A stretch of DNA of 64,000 nucleotides from NCBI GenBank assembly GCA_035455245.1, contig DATIFN010000016.1, positions 62,001 to 126,000 of the forward strand, written 5' to 3'. Source of the DNA: UBA8516 sp035455245. GTDB taxonomy: Archaea > Thermoproteota > Nitrososphaeria > Nitrososphaerales > Nitrosopumilaceae. Every line of letters begins with the position of its first letter. Position 1 is the first letter of the stretch. The notes below the pieces were generated by a model that was given only the letters and a program-made list of their open reading frames with translations, was not told the origin of the DNA and searched no databases. The translations under genes were made by a program, and so were the position numbers. Shown piece by piece: positions 41,307 through 50,597 of this stretch.

Positions 41307-42868
41307 TGCAATCATTACATCTTAGAAACGACACATTACTTGAAATTGCCACGTTCCTTGTAAGAAGGTGGTCGGAAAAGAACATTTCAGTAGGAATTAA
41401 TGAACAAAAAGAAATTCTGACAAAATTAAAAGAAAACAAGGTAATCATGCTTCCTTTAGATCATTATTTTGGAACGAATTTTCAAAAATATAGGCAATTT
41501 AGAACTGCTTTATGGTATGAGGCAATGAGACTAAAACATTGTACAAAAATCCTCAGTAATGACCACGCATTTGGTTTTTTACTTAATACACTCGAAACAA
41601 GGCGAATTGAAACTATTGGTAGAAGACAATGGCGCGGGATGGATGAGGAAATAATATTCAGTTATGGTTTTGCTTGGCTTTACAGGCCTCTTTTGAATTC
41701 GATCTATGGAAAAGCAAGAATCGCTGAAGCGTTTTCTCAGTATTTTTTGATGGGTGACATCAAAGGTGAGATTAACCCAAGTCAGTTTGAAAAAATTATA
41801 AAGGCAACAGAATTTGCAAGAGAAATTGTTAAAGAAGCATTAGAAAAAAACCATAATACAGAATGGCTTGAGAAGAGGATTCCTGAAATTATAAAAATTT
41901 TAGAATTGGACGCATTAATAACAATTCCATTATCTGTTCCAAAAATTGGCACAGGCATTGCAATCTCGGAAGAAGATTTTGTCAAAATGCTTGGTAAGAT
42001 AACAAAATTCCGTGAAAGTGATTTTGGAGAACTGGATCCTAGACGCATTGCCGAAGGAAAAACGGTTTTTGAAGAATTCAAAGTCTTACTACAGGAGAAT
42101 CAGTTAAATGAAAACAGAGGCTTAAGTTCTGAAAACGTAGGAATTAGCATTCCTAGTTCCATGGATGTTGATGAAACAAAAATCTATGACGTGGATCTTG
42201 TAAATAATCTAAAAGCCAAATTCAAAGAATGGAAGACTAGTTGGAAAGAACAGCATGTAATTACAGGGGATGAGTTTGATGAAGAAACCTATCTGGAAGG
42301 ACACACACCATTTCTCACAGATAAAAAAATTACAATTAAAACAAGAATTGTCATATTGCTTGACCATTCCTCAAGCATAGCAAATGAGCAAGTTCAATAC
42401 AAAAAAGCAACCTTAGCCTTATGTGAGGTACTTGCATTTTTAAAGGTAAAATTCTCCGTTTATGCCTTTAATACTGAACAACGACAAGTAACATGCTGGC
42501 TAGTTAAACCTGAAAATATCAAATGGAATAGTATCGCCGCAAAAAGATTGGCCCAAATTAAAGCAAATGGTGGAACTCCGTTAGCGGAAGTTTATTCCAT
42601 AATGCTTCCAATGATACGCTCAAAAAAACCAGATATATTCCTCACTTTATCTGATGGAGAACCCTCAGATCCTGATGCAGTTCGAGCAATGGTAAGCACA
42701 TTCAACCTCTTAGGGATTAAGATGGTTGCAATCGGAGTTGGTCCGAGTACAATGATATCAACAATAATTGCAAGTAATCTGAAACATCTTGGATATGAAA
42801 GAACTCTTGCCGTCAGTAGATTAAATGACATACCAAATAGAGTTCTAAATGTTTTAGGAAGAAACTAG
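41306..42868 (+). CDS. VWA-domain partner of the MoxR ATPase
   Basis: 520 residues. The N-terminal 330 residues are a helical, charged region with ARRQWRGMDEE-like RRQWRGMDEEIIF. The C-terminal von Willebrand A domain has MIDAS residues in LLDHSSSIAN (DxSxS), GGTPLAE and LSDGEPSDPD. The arrangement resembles NorD/CobT/CbbO-like partners, which combine with a MoxR ATPase to insert metal or remodel a client. The client is not encoded nearby in an obvious way. Confidence 0.88.
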   Translation: MQSLHLRNDTLLEIATFLVRRWSEKNISVGINEQKEILTKLKENKVIMLPLDHYFGTNFQKYRQFRTALWYEAMRLKHCTKILSNDHAFGFLLNTLETRRIETIGRRQWRGMDEEIIFSYGFAWLYRPLLNSIYGKARIAEAFSQYFLMGDIKGEINPSQFEKIIKATEFAREIVKEALEKNHNTEWLEKRIPEIIKILELDALITIPLSVPKIGTGIAISEEDFVKMLGKITKFRESDFGELDPRRIAEGKTVFEEFKVLLQENQLNENRGLSSENVGISIPSSMDVDETKIYDVDLVNNLKAKFKEWKTSWKEQHVITGDEFDEETYLEGHTPFLTDKKITIKTRIVILLDHSSSIANEQVQYKKATLALCEVLAFLKVKFSVYAFNTEQRQVTCWLVKPENIKWNSIAAKRLAQIKANGGTPLAEVYSIMLPMIRSKKPDIFLTLSDGEPSDPDAVRAMVSTFNLLGIKMVAIGVGPSTMISTIIASNLKHLGYERTLAVSRLNDIPNRVLNVLGRN

Positions 42869-42869
42869 G

Positions 42870-43325
42870 ATGAAGTGTTTGTCAGTATCCCAGCCCTATG
42901 CTGACCTCATAGTTCAAGGCAAAAAAACAATCGAGCTAAGAACTTGGAACACGAAATATCGTGGAGAATTCCTTGTCCATGCACCAGATAAAATAAAAAA
43001 AGACGTGTGTGAAAAACTTGGAATCGATCTAACACGAATTAGAACCGGAGTCATTATAGGAAAAGTTGAGATCTACGATGTCAAGACATACAAATCAGTG
43101 TCTGAATTAAAATCAGATTACAAGAAACATTTTGCTACAGAAGAACATTTCCAACACAAGTACGGGTTTTTGCTTAAAAAACCACAGGAACTAAAGATAC
43201 CCATTCCTTACAAGGGCAGTCTTGGCTTTTTTAATGTAGATTTAGGCACAAAAATGAGGGAAAATGACATCAAATCAGAACTGTTTGATGAAGAACACCG
43301 GTATCAATGGATAGGAAAGCATTAG
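42870..43325 (+). CDS. ASCH domain protein
   Basis: 151 residues. KCLSVSQPYADLIVQGKKTI, then ELRTWNTKYRGEFLVHAP, are the ASCH signature with the RNA-binding cleft residues. ASCH proteins are PUA-like RNA or modified-nucleoside handlers. It begins one base after the VWA gene stop, so the three genes 40506-43325 form one transcript. Why an RNA-binding domain travels with a MoxR/VWA pair is unclear. Confidence 0.85.
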   Translation: MKCLSVSQPYADLIVQGKKTIELRTWNTKYRGEFLVHAPDKIKKDVCEKLGIDLTRIRTGVIIGKVEIYDVKTYKSVSELKSDYKKHFATEEHFQHKYGFLLKKPQELKIPIPYKGSLGFFNVDLGTKMRENDIKSELFDEEHRYQWIGKH

Positions 43326-43390
43326 ATTTGTCCATTACTTTTGAACACATGGTCTTGTTTTCATCTAACCAAACCTGTTTCCTTCTAAGA

Positions 43391-44056
43391 TTAAATTCTG
43401 ATGCTTGGATTTTCTTTCTTTAGTTTTTCCCAATCCGCTAAAAAGTTCTTTAGACCAATATCTGTTAATGGATGTTTTAGCATCTTTCCTAAGATATCAG
43501 GTGGAAGTGTTACCACATCTGCACCGATCTTTCCAGCTTCAACAACATGCAATGGGTGCCTGATACTTGCTACCAGTATCTGTGTTCCAAATTGATAGTT
43601 CTTGAAAATTTGATGGATTTCTTTAATTAAACCCATTCCATCTTGACCGACATCATCTAGCCTACCAATAAATGGGCTAACATATTTTGCACCAGACTTT
43701 GCAGCTAAAACTGCTTGGTTTGCTGAAAAACATAATGTTACATTAACTGGAATTCCTTCATTAGTCAAGGTTCTACACGCTTTCAGTCCATCTGGAGTCA
43801 GAGGACACTTTACTACTACATTTTTCCCATATTTTCTCAGTCGGCGTCCTTCCTCGACCATTTGTTCAGTTTCTGTCGCGATAACTTCAAGACTTACATC
43901 ACCTTTTACTATTCTAACAATTTCTTCCATTGTTTTTTGTGGATCATCACCCTCCTTTGATAAAAGCGAAGGATTGGTTGTGATCCCATCAACTAAACCC
44001 ATATCATTGTACAGTTTGATTGATGCAACGTTTGCAGTATCAAGGAATATTTTCAT
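43391..44056 (-). CDS. tal: Transaldolase (TalC/FSA-like)
   Basis: 221 residues, the short transaldolase group. MKIFLDTANVASIK and GITTNPSLLSKEG open the barrel; the Schiff-base lysine is in VVVKCPLTPDG (about residue 85). SPFIGRLDDVGQDGM is typical. It moves dihydroxyacetone units among sugar phosphates. It overlaps the transketolase C gene by four bases. Confidence 0.93.
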   Translation of the reverse strand: MKIFLDTANVASIKLYNDMGLVDGITTNPSLLSKEGDDPQKTMEEIVRIVKGDVSLEVIATETEQMVEEGRRLRKYGKNVVVKCPLTPDGLKACRTLTNEGIPVNVTLCFSANQAVLAAKSGAKYVSPFIGRLDDVGQDGMGLIKEIHQIFKNYQFGTQILVASIRHPLHVVEAGKIGADVVTLPPDILGKMLKHPLTDIGLKNFLADWEKLKKENPSIRI

Positions 44057-45021
44057 CTGGATTTACTCCTGATGTCTTTTACTGAATTAGCTATATTAAT
44101 TGATGTTATCCCATGTTTTGCAAGCAATAGTGGAATTTCGCTGTCTCGTGCTGACTCTCCAAATTTATCCTGAACTCCAATTCTTCTCATTGGTACAGGG
44201 TATGTCTCAGATACCACCTCAGCTATTGCAGAACCAAAACCTGCCATTATGTTGTGCTCTTCGCATGTTACAATGCCACCCGTTTCATGCGCTGCTTTCT
44301 CTATGAGAGCAGTGTCTATAGGTTTGATTGAGAACAAGTCTAAGACTCGACATGATATTCCTTCTTGTTTGAGTGTATCTGCTGCTTCTAGTGCTATATT
44401 TACCGTAATCCCACACGCTGCAATTGTACAGTCAGAACCATCACGTAAAACAATCCCTTTTCCAATTTCAAAATTTTGGGATTCAGAATGTATAACAGGA
44501 GTTTTTGACCTTGCCATTCGCATGTAAAATGGGCCATAAGTTTGTGACATTATCCATGTAAGTTTTGAAACTGTAACAGTATCAGATGGGATCATAACTC
44601 TAACATTAGGAATGACTCGCATGATAGCAATGTCTTCTATTTGTTGATGCGAACCACCATCTGCGCCCACGCTTAATCCACCATGAGAAACTACCATCTT
44701 TACATTTAGTCCCTTTTTATCACCTGGTGATGGATAAGCTATTGCATTTCTAATTTGATCAACGCATCTTCCGGGTAGAAAAATTGCATATGTACTTGCA
44801 AAGGGAATTTTTCCTCCTGCTGCAAGGCCTGCAGCTACCGAAACCAAGTTTGCTTCTGCAATTCCAACATTAAAAAATCGATTCGGAAATTTTTTACCAA
44901 AAGGTTTTGTTTTTAATGAATCTGTAGTGTCAGCACCAACGACCACAATGTTTGGGTTTTCTTCTCCTATTTTGATAAGAGTTTCTCCATACACTGTACG
45001 CATGTCTGTCATTTCAGTCAT
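44053..45021 (-). CDS. Transketolase, C-terminal half
   Basis: 322 residues: pyrimidine-binding (PP-like) domain and C-terminal domain of transketolase. Motifs NVGIAEANLVSVAAGLA and SHGGLSVGADGGSHQQIED match split archaeal and bacterial transketolases. It must pair with the preceding gene, whose N-terminal half binds the thiamine diphosphate pyrophosphate. Four-base overlaps on both sides show one operon. Confidence 0.94.
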   Translation of the reverse strand: MTEMTDMRTVYGETLIKIGEENPNIVVVGADTTDSLKTKPFGKKFPNRFFNVGIAEANLVSVAAGLAAGGKIPFASTYAIFLPGRCVDQIRNAIAYPSPGDKKGLNVKMVVSHGGLSVGADGGSHQQIEDIAIMRVIPNVRVMIPSDTVTVSKLTWIMSQTYGPFYMRMARSKTPVIHSESQNFEIGKGIVLRDGSDCTIAACGITVNIALEAADTLKQEGISCRVLDLFSIKPIDTALIEKAAHETGGIVTCEEHNIMAGFGSAIAEVVSETYPVPMRRIGVQDKFGESARDSEIPLLLAKHGITSINIANSVKDIRSKSR

Positions 45022-46685
45022 ACAAAGCCAGCCTCCTTTACAATTTGTATTAGGTCTGACTTTTTCTTTCCAACCTCATGCAAGTCTATCCATTTATTGA
45101 CGAGCTCTACACCACCAAGCTCGTGTGCTTTTTGTATCAAGAGTTTTCTTCGTGCATTCATTATATTTTTTCTAAATTCAGAGATGGTTGTACGTACATC
45201 TTTTTGACCTATGATTGCACTTCCTCCAACAAAGACTCTAGCTCCATCCAAAAAACAAGAACCTATATTTGAAAGATCTACTCCTCCATCTGCTTCAATA
45301 AAACCAGAAAATTTTTTGTCTTTAAGAGTTTTAGCGATTCTTTGAACCTTCTCATGCGTGGATTCAATGTATTTTTGACCTGATTTACCTGGTACTACTG
45401 ACATTACAATAAGCTGATCTAGATCAGGTATGAATTTCTCAGCCCAATTTGGAAGTTCAGTATTAGGATTTATTGCAAGCCCAACACTGGCTTCGTTTGC
45501 ACGCAAAACATCATGAATTTCTCCAAAGCTTGATTCATCACAAACCTCGGCATGCACAGTAATGATGTCACTGCCAGCTTCAACATAATTTTTTACATGT
45601 CTAGCAGGATCATTTATCATAAGATGCGTATCAAATGGAATTTGCGTTATTGGTCTTAGTTCTTTAATTTTTTCATGGTCAAAAGTAATGTTTGGAACAA
45701 ATTGTCCGTCCATTACATCGATATGGATAAAATCAGCGCGTCCATGCGCAGCTCGTTTTACCTCATTTTGTAGATTTGTCATATCACCTGCAATTATTGA
45801 TGGCGCAATTAGAAATTGACAATCAAGCTCAAGATCAATTATTGGCGCGATTTTTGGATTTGGGGCAACCCCATGCCACTTGGGATTATCTTCCATGTGT
45901 TCTATACTTTTTCCTTTAATTGTACGTGATACGATGATTGATGGAGTTCCTTTTGTCTGTTGAGCAGATTTTATTGCTTTTATTATTTGTTCAATCCTGT
46001 GACCATCAATTTCTAAAACATTCCACCCAAATGATCTCCACTTGTCACCTGTTTTCCATCTTGAAGCATCTTTCCACATTTCTGAAATGTCATCACTTAC
46101 AAGTTCTTCATCAAGTGGCATGACTTTTTCAGTATAATCATCTTGTTGAATGAAGTTTCTATCAAGAAATACTGTAAGATTATCAAGTTTGTATTTTGAG
46201 GCAGCCATAGCTGCTTCCCAGACCTGCCCCTCGTCTGACTCACCATCTCCTATTATGGTATAGATTCTATGTGATTTACCATCAATTCTTGCAGCAAGTG
46301 CCATTCCTATTGAGAAGGAGAGTCCTATTCCAAGCGAACCTCCACAAAACTCAACACCTGGACACTTGAGATCAGGATGTCCTTGTAATCGACTTTCGAA
46401 TTTTCTAAGAGTTTCAATCTCCGATTTGTCAAAATATCCAGCTACGGCAAGGTTTGAAAACAGTCCAGGAGATGCATGTCCTTTTGACAATACCAGTCTG
46501 TCACGATCCTCCCACAGAGGATTCTTTGGATCATATCGCAAGAATTTAAAAAAGATACACCCCATAATTTCCGCCATCGAAAAAGAACCTCCTGGATGCC
46601 CAGAGCCAGCAATTGAGGTTCCTTTTATGACAAGTTTGCGAGTTTCGTGAACTTGCTTTATGATGTGATAGTAATTTAGTCCCAT
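45018..46685 (-). CDS. Transketolase N-terminal half fused to ribulose-phosphate 3-epimerase
   Basis: 555 residues, two enzymes in one chain. Residues 1 to about 280 are the transketolase diphosphate-binding half: GSGHPGGSFSM, LSKGHASPGLFS, IIGDGESDEGQVWEA. Residues about 283-505 are a complete RPE barrel: FLIAPSIIAGDM, FIHIDVMDGQFVPN (metal His/Asp), MSVVPGKSGQKYI, GFIEADGGVD. A 50-residue helical tail follows. Usual transketolase halves stop near 280. Together with the next two genes this covers the non-oxidative pentose phosphate steps. Confidence 0.92.
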   Translation of the reverse strand: MGLNYYHIIKQVHETRKLVIKGTSIAGSGHPGGSFSMAEIMGCIFFKFLRYDPKNPLWEDRDRLVLSKGHASPGLFSNLAVAGYFDKSEIETLRKFESRLQGHPDLKCPGVEFCGGSLGIGLSFSIGMALAARIDGKSHRIYTIIGDGESDEGQVWEAAMAASKYKLDNLTVFLDRNFIQQDDYTEKVMPLDEELVSDDISEMWKDASRWKTGDKWRSFGWNVLEIDGHRIEQIIKAIKSAQQTKGTPSIIVSRTIKGKSIEHMEDNPKWHGVAPNPKIAPIIDLELDCQFLIAPSIIAGDMTNLQNEVKRAAHGRADFIHIDVMDGQFVPNITFDHEKIKELRPITQIPFDTHLMINDPARHVKNYVEAGSDIITVHAEVCDESSFGEIHDVLRANEASVGLAINPNTELPNWAEKFIPDLDQLIVMSVVPGKSGQKYIESTHEKVQRIAKTLKDKKFSGFIEADGGVDLSNIGSCFLDGARVFVGGSAIIGQKDVRTTISEFRKNIMNARRKLLIQKAHELGGVELVNKWIDLHEVGKKKSDLIQIVKEAGFV

Positions 46686-46804
46686 GCCTTTTCCATTTTC
46701 TTAAAATCTTGAACATCTAAGAATGAATCAATATTCATAATTTTTAGCGTATTTGGAGCAAATAAAAAGTTATTTCAGAAAATTTCAATTTGATAAATCA
46801 ATAG

Positions 46805-47002
46805 GTGAGATATAGATCTTCAGAATTTATTCCTATCAAAGTTTATGACTACAAATATGGGAGAAACTGGTATATTTCTTCAATATTAGATCCTCATACC
46901 AAAAATCAAATAATTTGTCCAGTTGAGCATACAAGGATCTTATCGAAAAGAAAGAAAAAACTAGAGGAGGTATCCAAGATCTTAAAATCTCTTTACAAAT
47001 AA
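46805..47002 (+). CDS. Hypothetical small basic protein
   Basis: 65 residues from a GTG. Pattern SEFIPIKVYDYKYGRNWYIS and a lysine-rich C-terminus (RILSKRKKKLEEVSKILK). Soluble, probably nucleic-acid or membrane-surface associated. No family is recognised; it is short enough that translation is not certain. Confidence 0.45.
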   Translation: MRYRSSEFIPIKVYDYKYGRNWYISSILDPHTKNQIICPVEHTRILSKRKKKLEEVSKILKSLYK

Positions 47003-47023
47003 CGGAAGGATTCCTCTTAAAGA

Positions 47024-47152
47024 TTAGTATCCTCTGCTGTTTCTATCAGGTGCCGAATTGTTTGGATTTCTAAATCCGTGCTTTTCCATCATATGATTTA
47101 AGAATCTTATATCGTCAGTGAATTTTTCACCACAAACTGCGCAATTTCCCAC
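47024..47152 (-). CDS. Small C2H2 zinc-finger protein
   Basis: 42 residues from a GTG at 47152 to TAA at 47024. CAVCGEKFTDDIRFLNHMME, then KHG, gives C-x2-C-x12-H-x4-H, a classic C2H2 finger. In-frame sequence continues upstream (RWRCRINPVGN) to a stop without any ATG/GTG/TTG, so the true start may be non-standard. Small C2H2 proteins of this kind are frequent in these archaea. It is too short for default gene callers. Confidence 0.55.
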   Translation of the reverse strand: MGNCAVCGEKFTDDIRFLNHMMEKHGFRNPNNSAPDRNSRGY

Positions 47153-47205
47153 AGGGTTTATTCGGCATCGCCATCTTTTTAGGTTTTCATATCATATAGA
47201 TTACC

Positions 47206-47463
47206 ATGGAAAAAAGTACACACCTCCCAAGGCTTTCATTTTCCATCACACCAAACGAGCAAGGATATCTTATTGCATGTAATGAAATCCCATACCTTTT
47301 CACTGATGCGTCAAAGGTAGAGGAAATAAATGATCAGATTAGTAAGCTTGTTGCGGAATATATCGAATATTTTCCATACGATGCAATAAGACGAGGAGTA
47401 GATCTTACGATACCAACAGAGGCAATTTGGAAAGCTACACCAAACAGTATTGCATTAGAATAA
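47206..47463 (+). CDS. Hypothetical small protein, HicB-like composition
   Basis: 85 residues. RLSFSITPNEQGYLIACNEI reads as paired beta strands, followed by a helix (VEEINDQISKLVAEYIEYF). This is like a HicB-type or UPF0150 partial RNase H-like fold, but without the HicB C-terminal DNA-binding part and without a HicA neighbour. Its stop is eight bases from the convergent 5S rRNA gene. Confidence 0.5.
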   Translation: MEKSTHLPRLSFSITPNEQGYLIACNEIPYLFTDASKVEEINDQISKLVAEYIEYFPYDAIRRGVDLTIPTEAIWKATPNSIALE

Positions 47464-47466
47464 AAA

Positions 47467-47582
47467 GTGCCAGCACTACCGCTTCCCAAGGGCTCTCGCA
47501 CCTTAGTAACACAGCAGCGACATTGGGTTTGACTTCCGGGTTCGGAATGGGACCGGGTCGGACCCCAACACTATGGCCGGCT
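47467..47582 (-). rRNA. 5S ribosomal RNA
   Basis: Minus strand: GCCGGCCATAGTGTTGGGGT opens the molecule, CCCATTCCGAACCCGGAAG is the conserved loop B/C region, and the 3' end GTAGTGCTGGCAC closes helix I with GCCGGC. There is no 16S or 23S gene nearby, so the 5S gene is unlinked, as is common in this phylum. Confidence 0.96.
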
Positions 47583-47660
47583 TAATTGTTGTTTCAATAT
47601 TCTTCTGTATTAATCTTACTTGAATAAGAGGTATAAATTAACGAGTGAATTGAGTAATTT

Positions 47661-49445
47661 ATGACTCATCGAGTTGCTGTACTTGATAGGGAATTATGTC
47701 AACCCAAAAAATGCGGGCTTGAGTGTATCAAATATTGTCCGGTAAACAAGTCAGGAGCAGATTGTATTATACTAAATGAAGAGATTGGAAAAGCTCAGAT
47801 TGATGAAAACATATGCAACGGGTGTGGTATCTGCGTAAAAGTATGTCCCTTTGATGCTATTACCATTGTAAATCTAGCACAGGAACTGAAAACGGAAAAA
47901 ATTCATCAGTATGGAATAAACTCTTTTCGATTGTACCGAATTCCCACACCAAAAAAAGGTCAGGTAATAGGCCTGCTTGGTAGAAATGGAATGGGAAAAA
48001 GCACGATTGTCAATATTCTTTCGGGAAACTTAAAACCAAACTTAGGAAATTATGCATCTCCCCCAGAGTGGAGCGATATTTTGAAGAATTTTCAAGGAAC
48101 TGAATTAAAATCCCATTTTGAAAAAATTGCAAATGATCAGATCAGAGCTTCAATAAAACCTCAGCAGGTGTACAATTTGGCTAAAGTTTTTAACGGGACT
48201 ACAAAGGAACTTTTAGAAAAATATGATGAGCGTAACGTCATGCAAGATCTTGTTAGAGAACTAGGGTTACAAAATTCAACGGAAAACAGGCTTAGCGAAC
48301 TTAGTGGTGGGGAATTGCAAAGACTTGCTATTGCAGTTGCAGCATCAAAGGATTCTGATTTTTATTTTTTTGACGAGCCATCATCCTATAATGACGTATT
48401 TCAAAGAATAGGAGTAGCAAGGGTAATCCAAGGTCTGGCCAAGTTAGGCAAAAGCGTGATGGTGGTAGAACATGACCTGACGGTGCTCGATTACCTCAGT
48501 GATTTTATTGATGTACTTTATGGTGAACCAGCAGCCTACGGTGTTGTTGCAGATCTATTATCTGCAAAAGTTGGAATTAACGTCTTCTTAGATGGTTACC
48601 TACCAAATGAGAATGTGAGGTTTAGAGATACTGCATTCAGGTTTGATGCATCGACTTCATCAGATGAGTTTGTGATGACAGAAAATGTCATCACATATCC
48701 AACTTTGCAAAAAACTTATCCCAAATTTTCAGTATCTATTGAGGCTGGAAAGGTACGAAAAAATGAGGTTCTTGGAATCGTAGGTGCAAACGCTTTAGGA
48801 AAAACAACTTTGATGAAGATGATAGCAGGGGTTGAAAAACCAAATTCTGGTGCTCTAGAAACTAAAGTCAAGATAGCTTACAAACCACAATACTTGACTA
48901 ATGATTATGATGTTGAAGTGATTTCACTTTTAGAAAAGGCAAATGAGGGAGGATTAGAAGGAACCATTGAAGAAGAACAAGTAGTCGATCCATTAAAGAT
49001 AAAAAAACTTTACAATAAATCTGTCAAGAATTTGTCAGGTGGAGAATTACAAAAGGTGGCAATTGTTGCATGCCTTTTGCAAAAGGTCGATCTATTTGCA
49101 CTTGACGAACCGTCAGCATTTTTAGATGTTGAAGATAGAATTGCAATTGCCAAGCTTATCCAGCGATTTGTTCGCTCATATGGCAAATCTGCAATTATAA
49201 TAGATCATGATATTCAACTCATGGATCTGATCTCAGATTCATTAGTGATTTTTGAAGGAATTCCAGGAAAGGAGGGCCATGGTTCATCGCCAATGTCAAA
49301 AGCAGAAGGAATGAATCGTTTCCTAAAATCACTAGACATCACGTATAGACGTGATGAGACAAGTATGAGACCTCGAGTAAACAAAACTGGCAGCAGGCTT
49401 GATCGAGGACAAAAACAGTCGGGTCATTTCTATTATAGAAATTGA
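47661..49445 (+). CDS. ABCE1/RLI ribosome-recycling ATPase
   Basis: 594 residues. The N-terminal two [4Fe-4S] domain has eight cysteines (CQPKKCGLECIKYCP; CNGCGICVKVCP). Two ABC domains follow, with Walker A GRNGMGKST and GANALGKTT, signatures LSGGELQRLA and LSGGELQKVA, and the hinge between them. It splits ribosomes after termination. Its stop overlaps trm5 by four bases. Confidence 0.97.
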   Translation: MTHRVAVLDRELCQPKKCGLECIKYCPVNKSGADCIILNEEIGKAQIDENICNGCGICVKVCPFDAITIVNLAQELKTEKIHQYGINSFRLYRIPTPKKGQVIGLLGRNGMGKSTIVNILSGNLKPNLGNYASPPEWSDILKNFQGTELKSHFEKIANDQIRASIKPQQVYNLAKVFNGTTKELLEKYDERNVMQDLVRELGLQNSTENRLSELSGGELQRLAIAVAASKDSDFYFFDEPSSYNDVFQRIGVARVIQGLAKLGKSVMVVEHDLTVLDYLSDFIDVLYGEPAAYGVVADLLSAKVGINVFLDGYLPNENVRFRDTAFRFDASTSSDEFVMTENVITYPTLQKTYPKFSVSIEAGKVRKNEVLGIVGANALGKTTLMKMIAGVEKPNSGALETKVKIAYKPQYLTNDYDVEVISLLEKANEGGLEGTIEEEQVVDPLKIKKLYNKSVKNLSGGELQKVAIVACLLQKVDLFALDEPSAFLDVEDRIAIAKLIQRFVRSYGKSAIIIDHDIQLMDLISDSLVIFEGIPGKEGHGSSPMSKAEGMNRFLKSLDITYRRDETSMRPRVNKTGSRLDRGQKQSGHFYYRN

Positions 49446-50278
49446 CTCGAATGTTAAAGGAGGCAGTGGTAGGAATACTGTCAGAAAAAGAAATTTCAGA
49501 ATTGTATGGGGCATTTGATCAGATTGGAAATATCATAATTCTAAGAATACCAGATTCTCTTCTCCCTAAAAAGAAAGCAATTGGAGAAACTCTTTTAAAA
49601 AAAGTGAAAACTGCAAAATCTGTGTTTTATCAATCATCTCCAGTTGAAGGTGATTTTAGAATACGAAATTTGGAATTACTGGCTGGGGAAGATGAAACAG
49701 AGACAGAATACAAAGAACATGGATGTAGATTCAAAGTAGATGTAGAGAAGGCATTTTTTTCTCCTAGACTTTCTACTGAAAGAGAAAGAATTGCAAATAT
49801 CATAAAAGATGGAGAAATTGTAATCAATATGTTTGGTGGAGTGGGGATGTTTTCTATTATTGCAGCAAAGAAAAAGAAATGTACTGTTTATAACATTGAC
49901 ATTAATCCATATGCAATTGATCTCTGCAAAAAAAGTATCGGCCTAAACAAGCTAAAGGGACAAGTTGAGTCCATTATTGGAGATGCATCTAAGATAATTG
50001 AAGAAAGATTAATTGACAAAGGGGATAGAGTTCTTATGCTACTCCCAGAAAGGTCTGATGAATTTCTCAATTCAGCCATTAAAGCAACAAAGAGTGGCGG
50101 AATAATCCATTATTATTCACATCAGCATGCGGATAAAAAACAAGACGCTGTAGGATTATCAAAACAACATTTCTTGCAAATAACCCCCGTTAAGTCCGAA
50201 ATCATTGGGGGAAGAATGGTAAGGCCTGTAGGACCTCATTATTATCAAACTGTCGTTGACGTCAAAATACAAAAATAA
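49442..50278 (+). CDS. trm5: tRNA (guanine-N1)-methyltransferase Trm5-type
   Basis: 278 residues. A D2-like RNA-recognition region (FRIRNLELLAGEDETETEYK) leads into the class I SAM domain with FGGVGMFSIIAAKK (motif I) and YNIDINPYAIDLCKK. ERERIANIIKDGEIV is the usual linker. It methylates G37 N1 of tRNAs, or is one of the wyosine-pathway paralogues. The usual NLP catalytic motif is changed to LLPERSDEF. TTG start overlaps the ABCE1 stop; ATG at 49451 is also possible. Confidence 0.8.
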   Translation: MTRMLKEAVVGILSEKEISELYGAFDQIGNIIILRIPDSLLPKKKAIGETLLKKVKTAKSVFYQSSPVEGDFRIRNLELLAGEDETETEYKEHGCRFKVDVEKAFFSPRLSTERERIANIIKDGEIVINMFGGVGMFSIIAAKKKKCTVYNIDINPYAIDLCKKSIGLNKLKGQVESIIGDASKIIEERLIDKGDRVLMLLPERSDEFLNSAIKATKSGGIIHYYSHQHADKKQDAVGLSKQHFLQITPVKSEIIGGRMVRPVGPHYYQTVVDVKIQK

Positions 50279-50336
50279 TTTTTGTCATTTTATAAATCAC
50301 ATTTACTTCCGCATCTAATCAAATCTTGATCTAAGA

Positions 50337-50561
50337 TCATTTTTTGTCATCTGATACGGTAGATGAGGGAGATGGTTTTGATGTTGCCATATTATATCCT
50401 ATCCAAGATATTACTCCCAGTATTCCCCCTACTGCCATAAGTACTGAAAGTTGTAGAACTATTGGACTCCATTCTGAAAGCATTAGGAGATAAGCATATA
50501 CAACAAATCCAACAATACACAAAACAAAGATCGCTATTCCCATATTGCGTTGTCGAGTCAT
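50337..50561 (-). CDS. Small two-helix membrane protein
   Basis: 74 residues, two transmembrane helices (IAIFVLCIVGFVVYAYLLML; LMAVGGILGVISWIGYNMA) and a short serine-rich, acidic tail. It resembles small exported-side membrane proteins common in archaeal genomes. No function is known; it is transcribed downstream of rimI by 36 bases and may be co-transcribed. Confidence 0.65.
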   Translation of the reverse strand: MTRQRNMGIAIFVLCIVGFVVYAYLLMLSEWSPIVLQLSVLMAVGGILGVISWIGYNMATSKPSPSSTVSDDKK

Positions 50562-50597
50562 AGCGCTAGAGTCTTTCTGAGAGTAATTTAATTTAAT

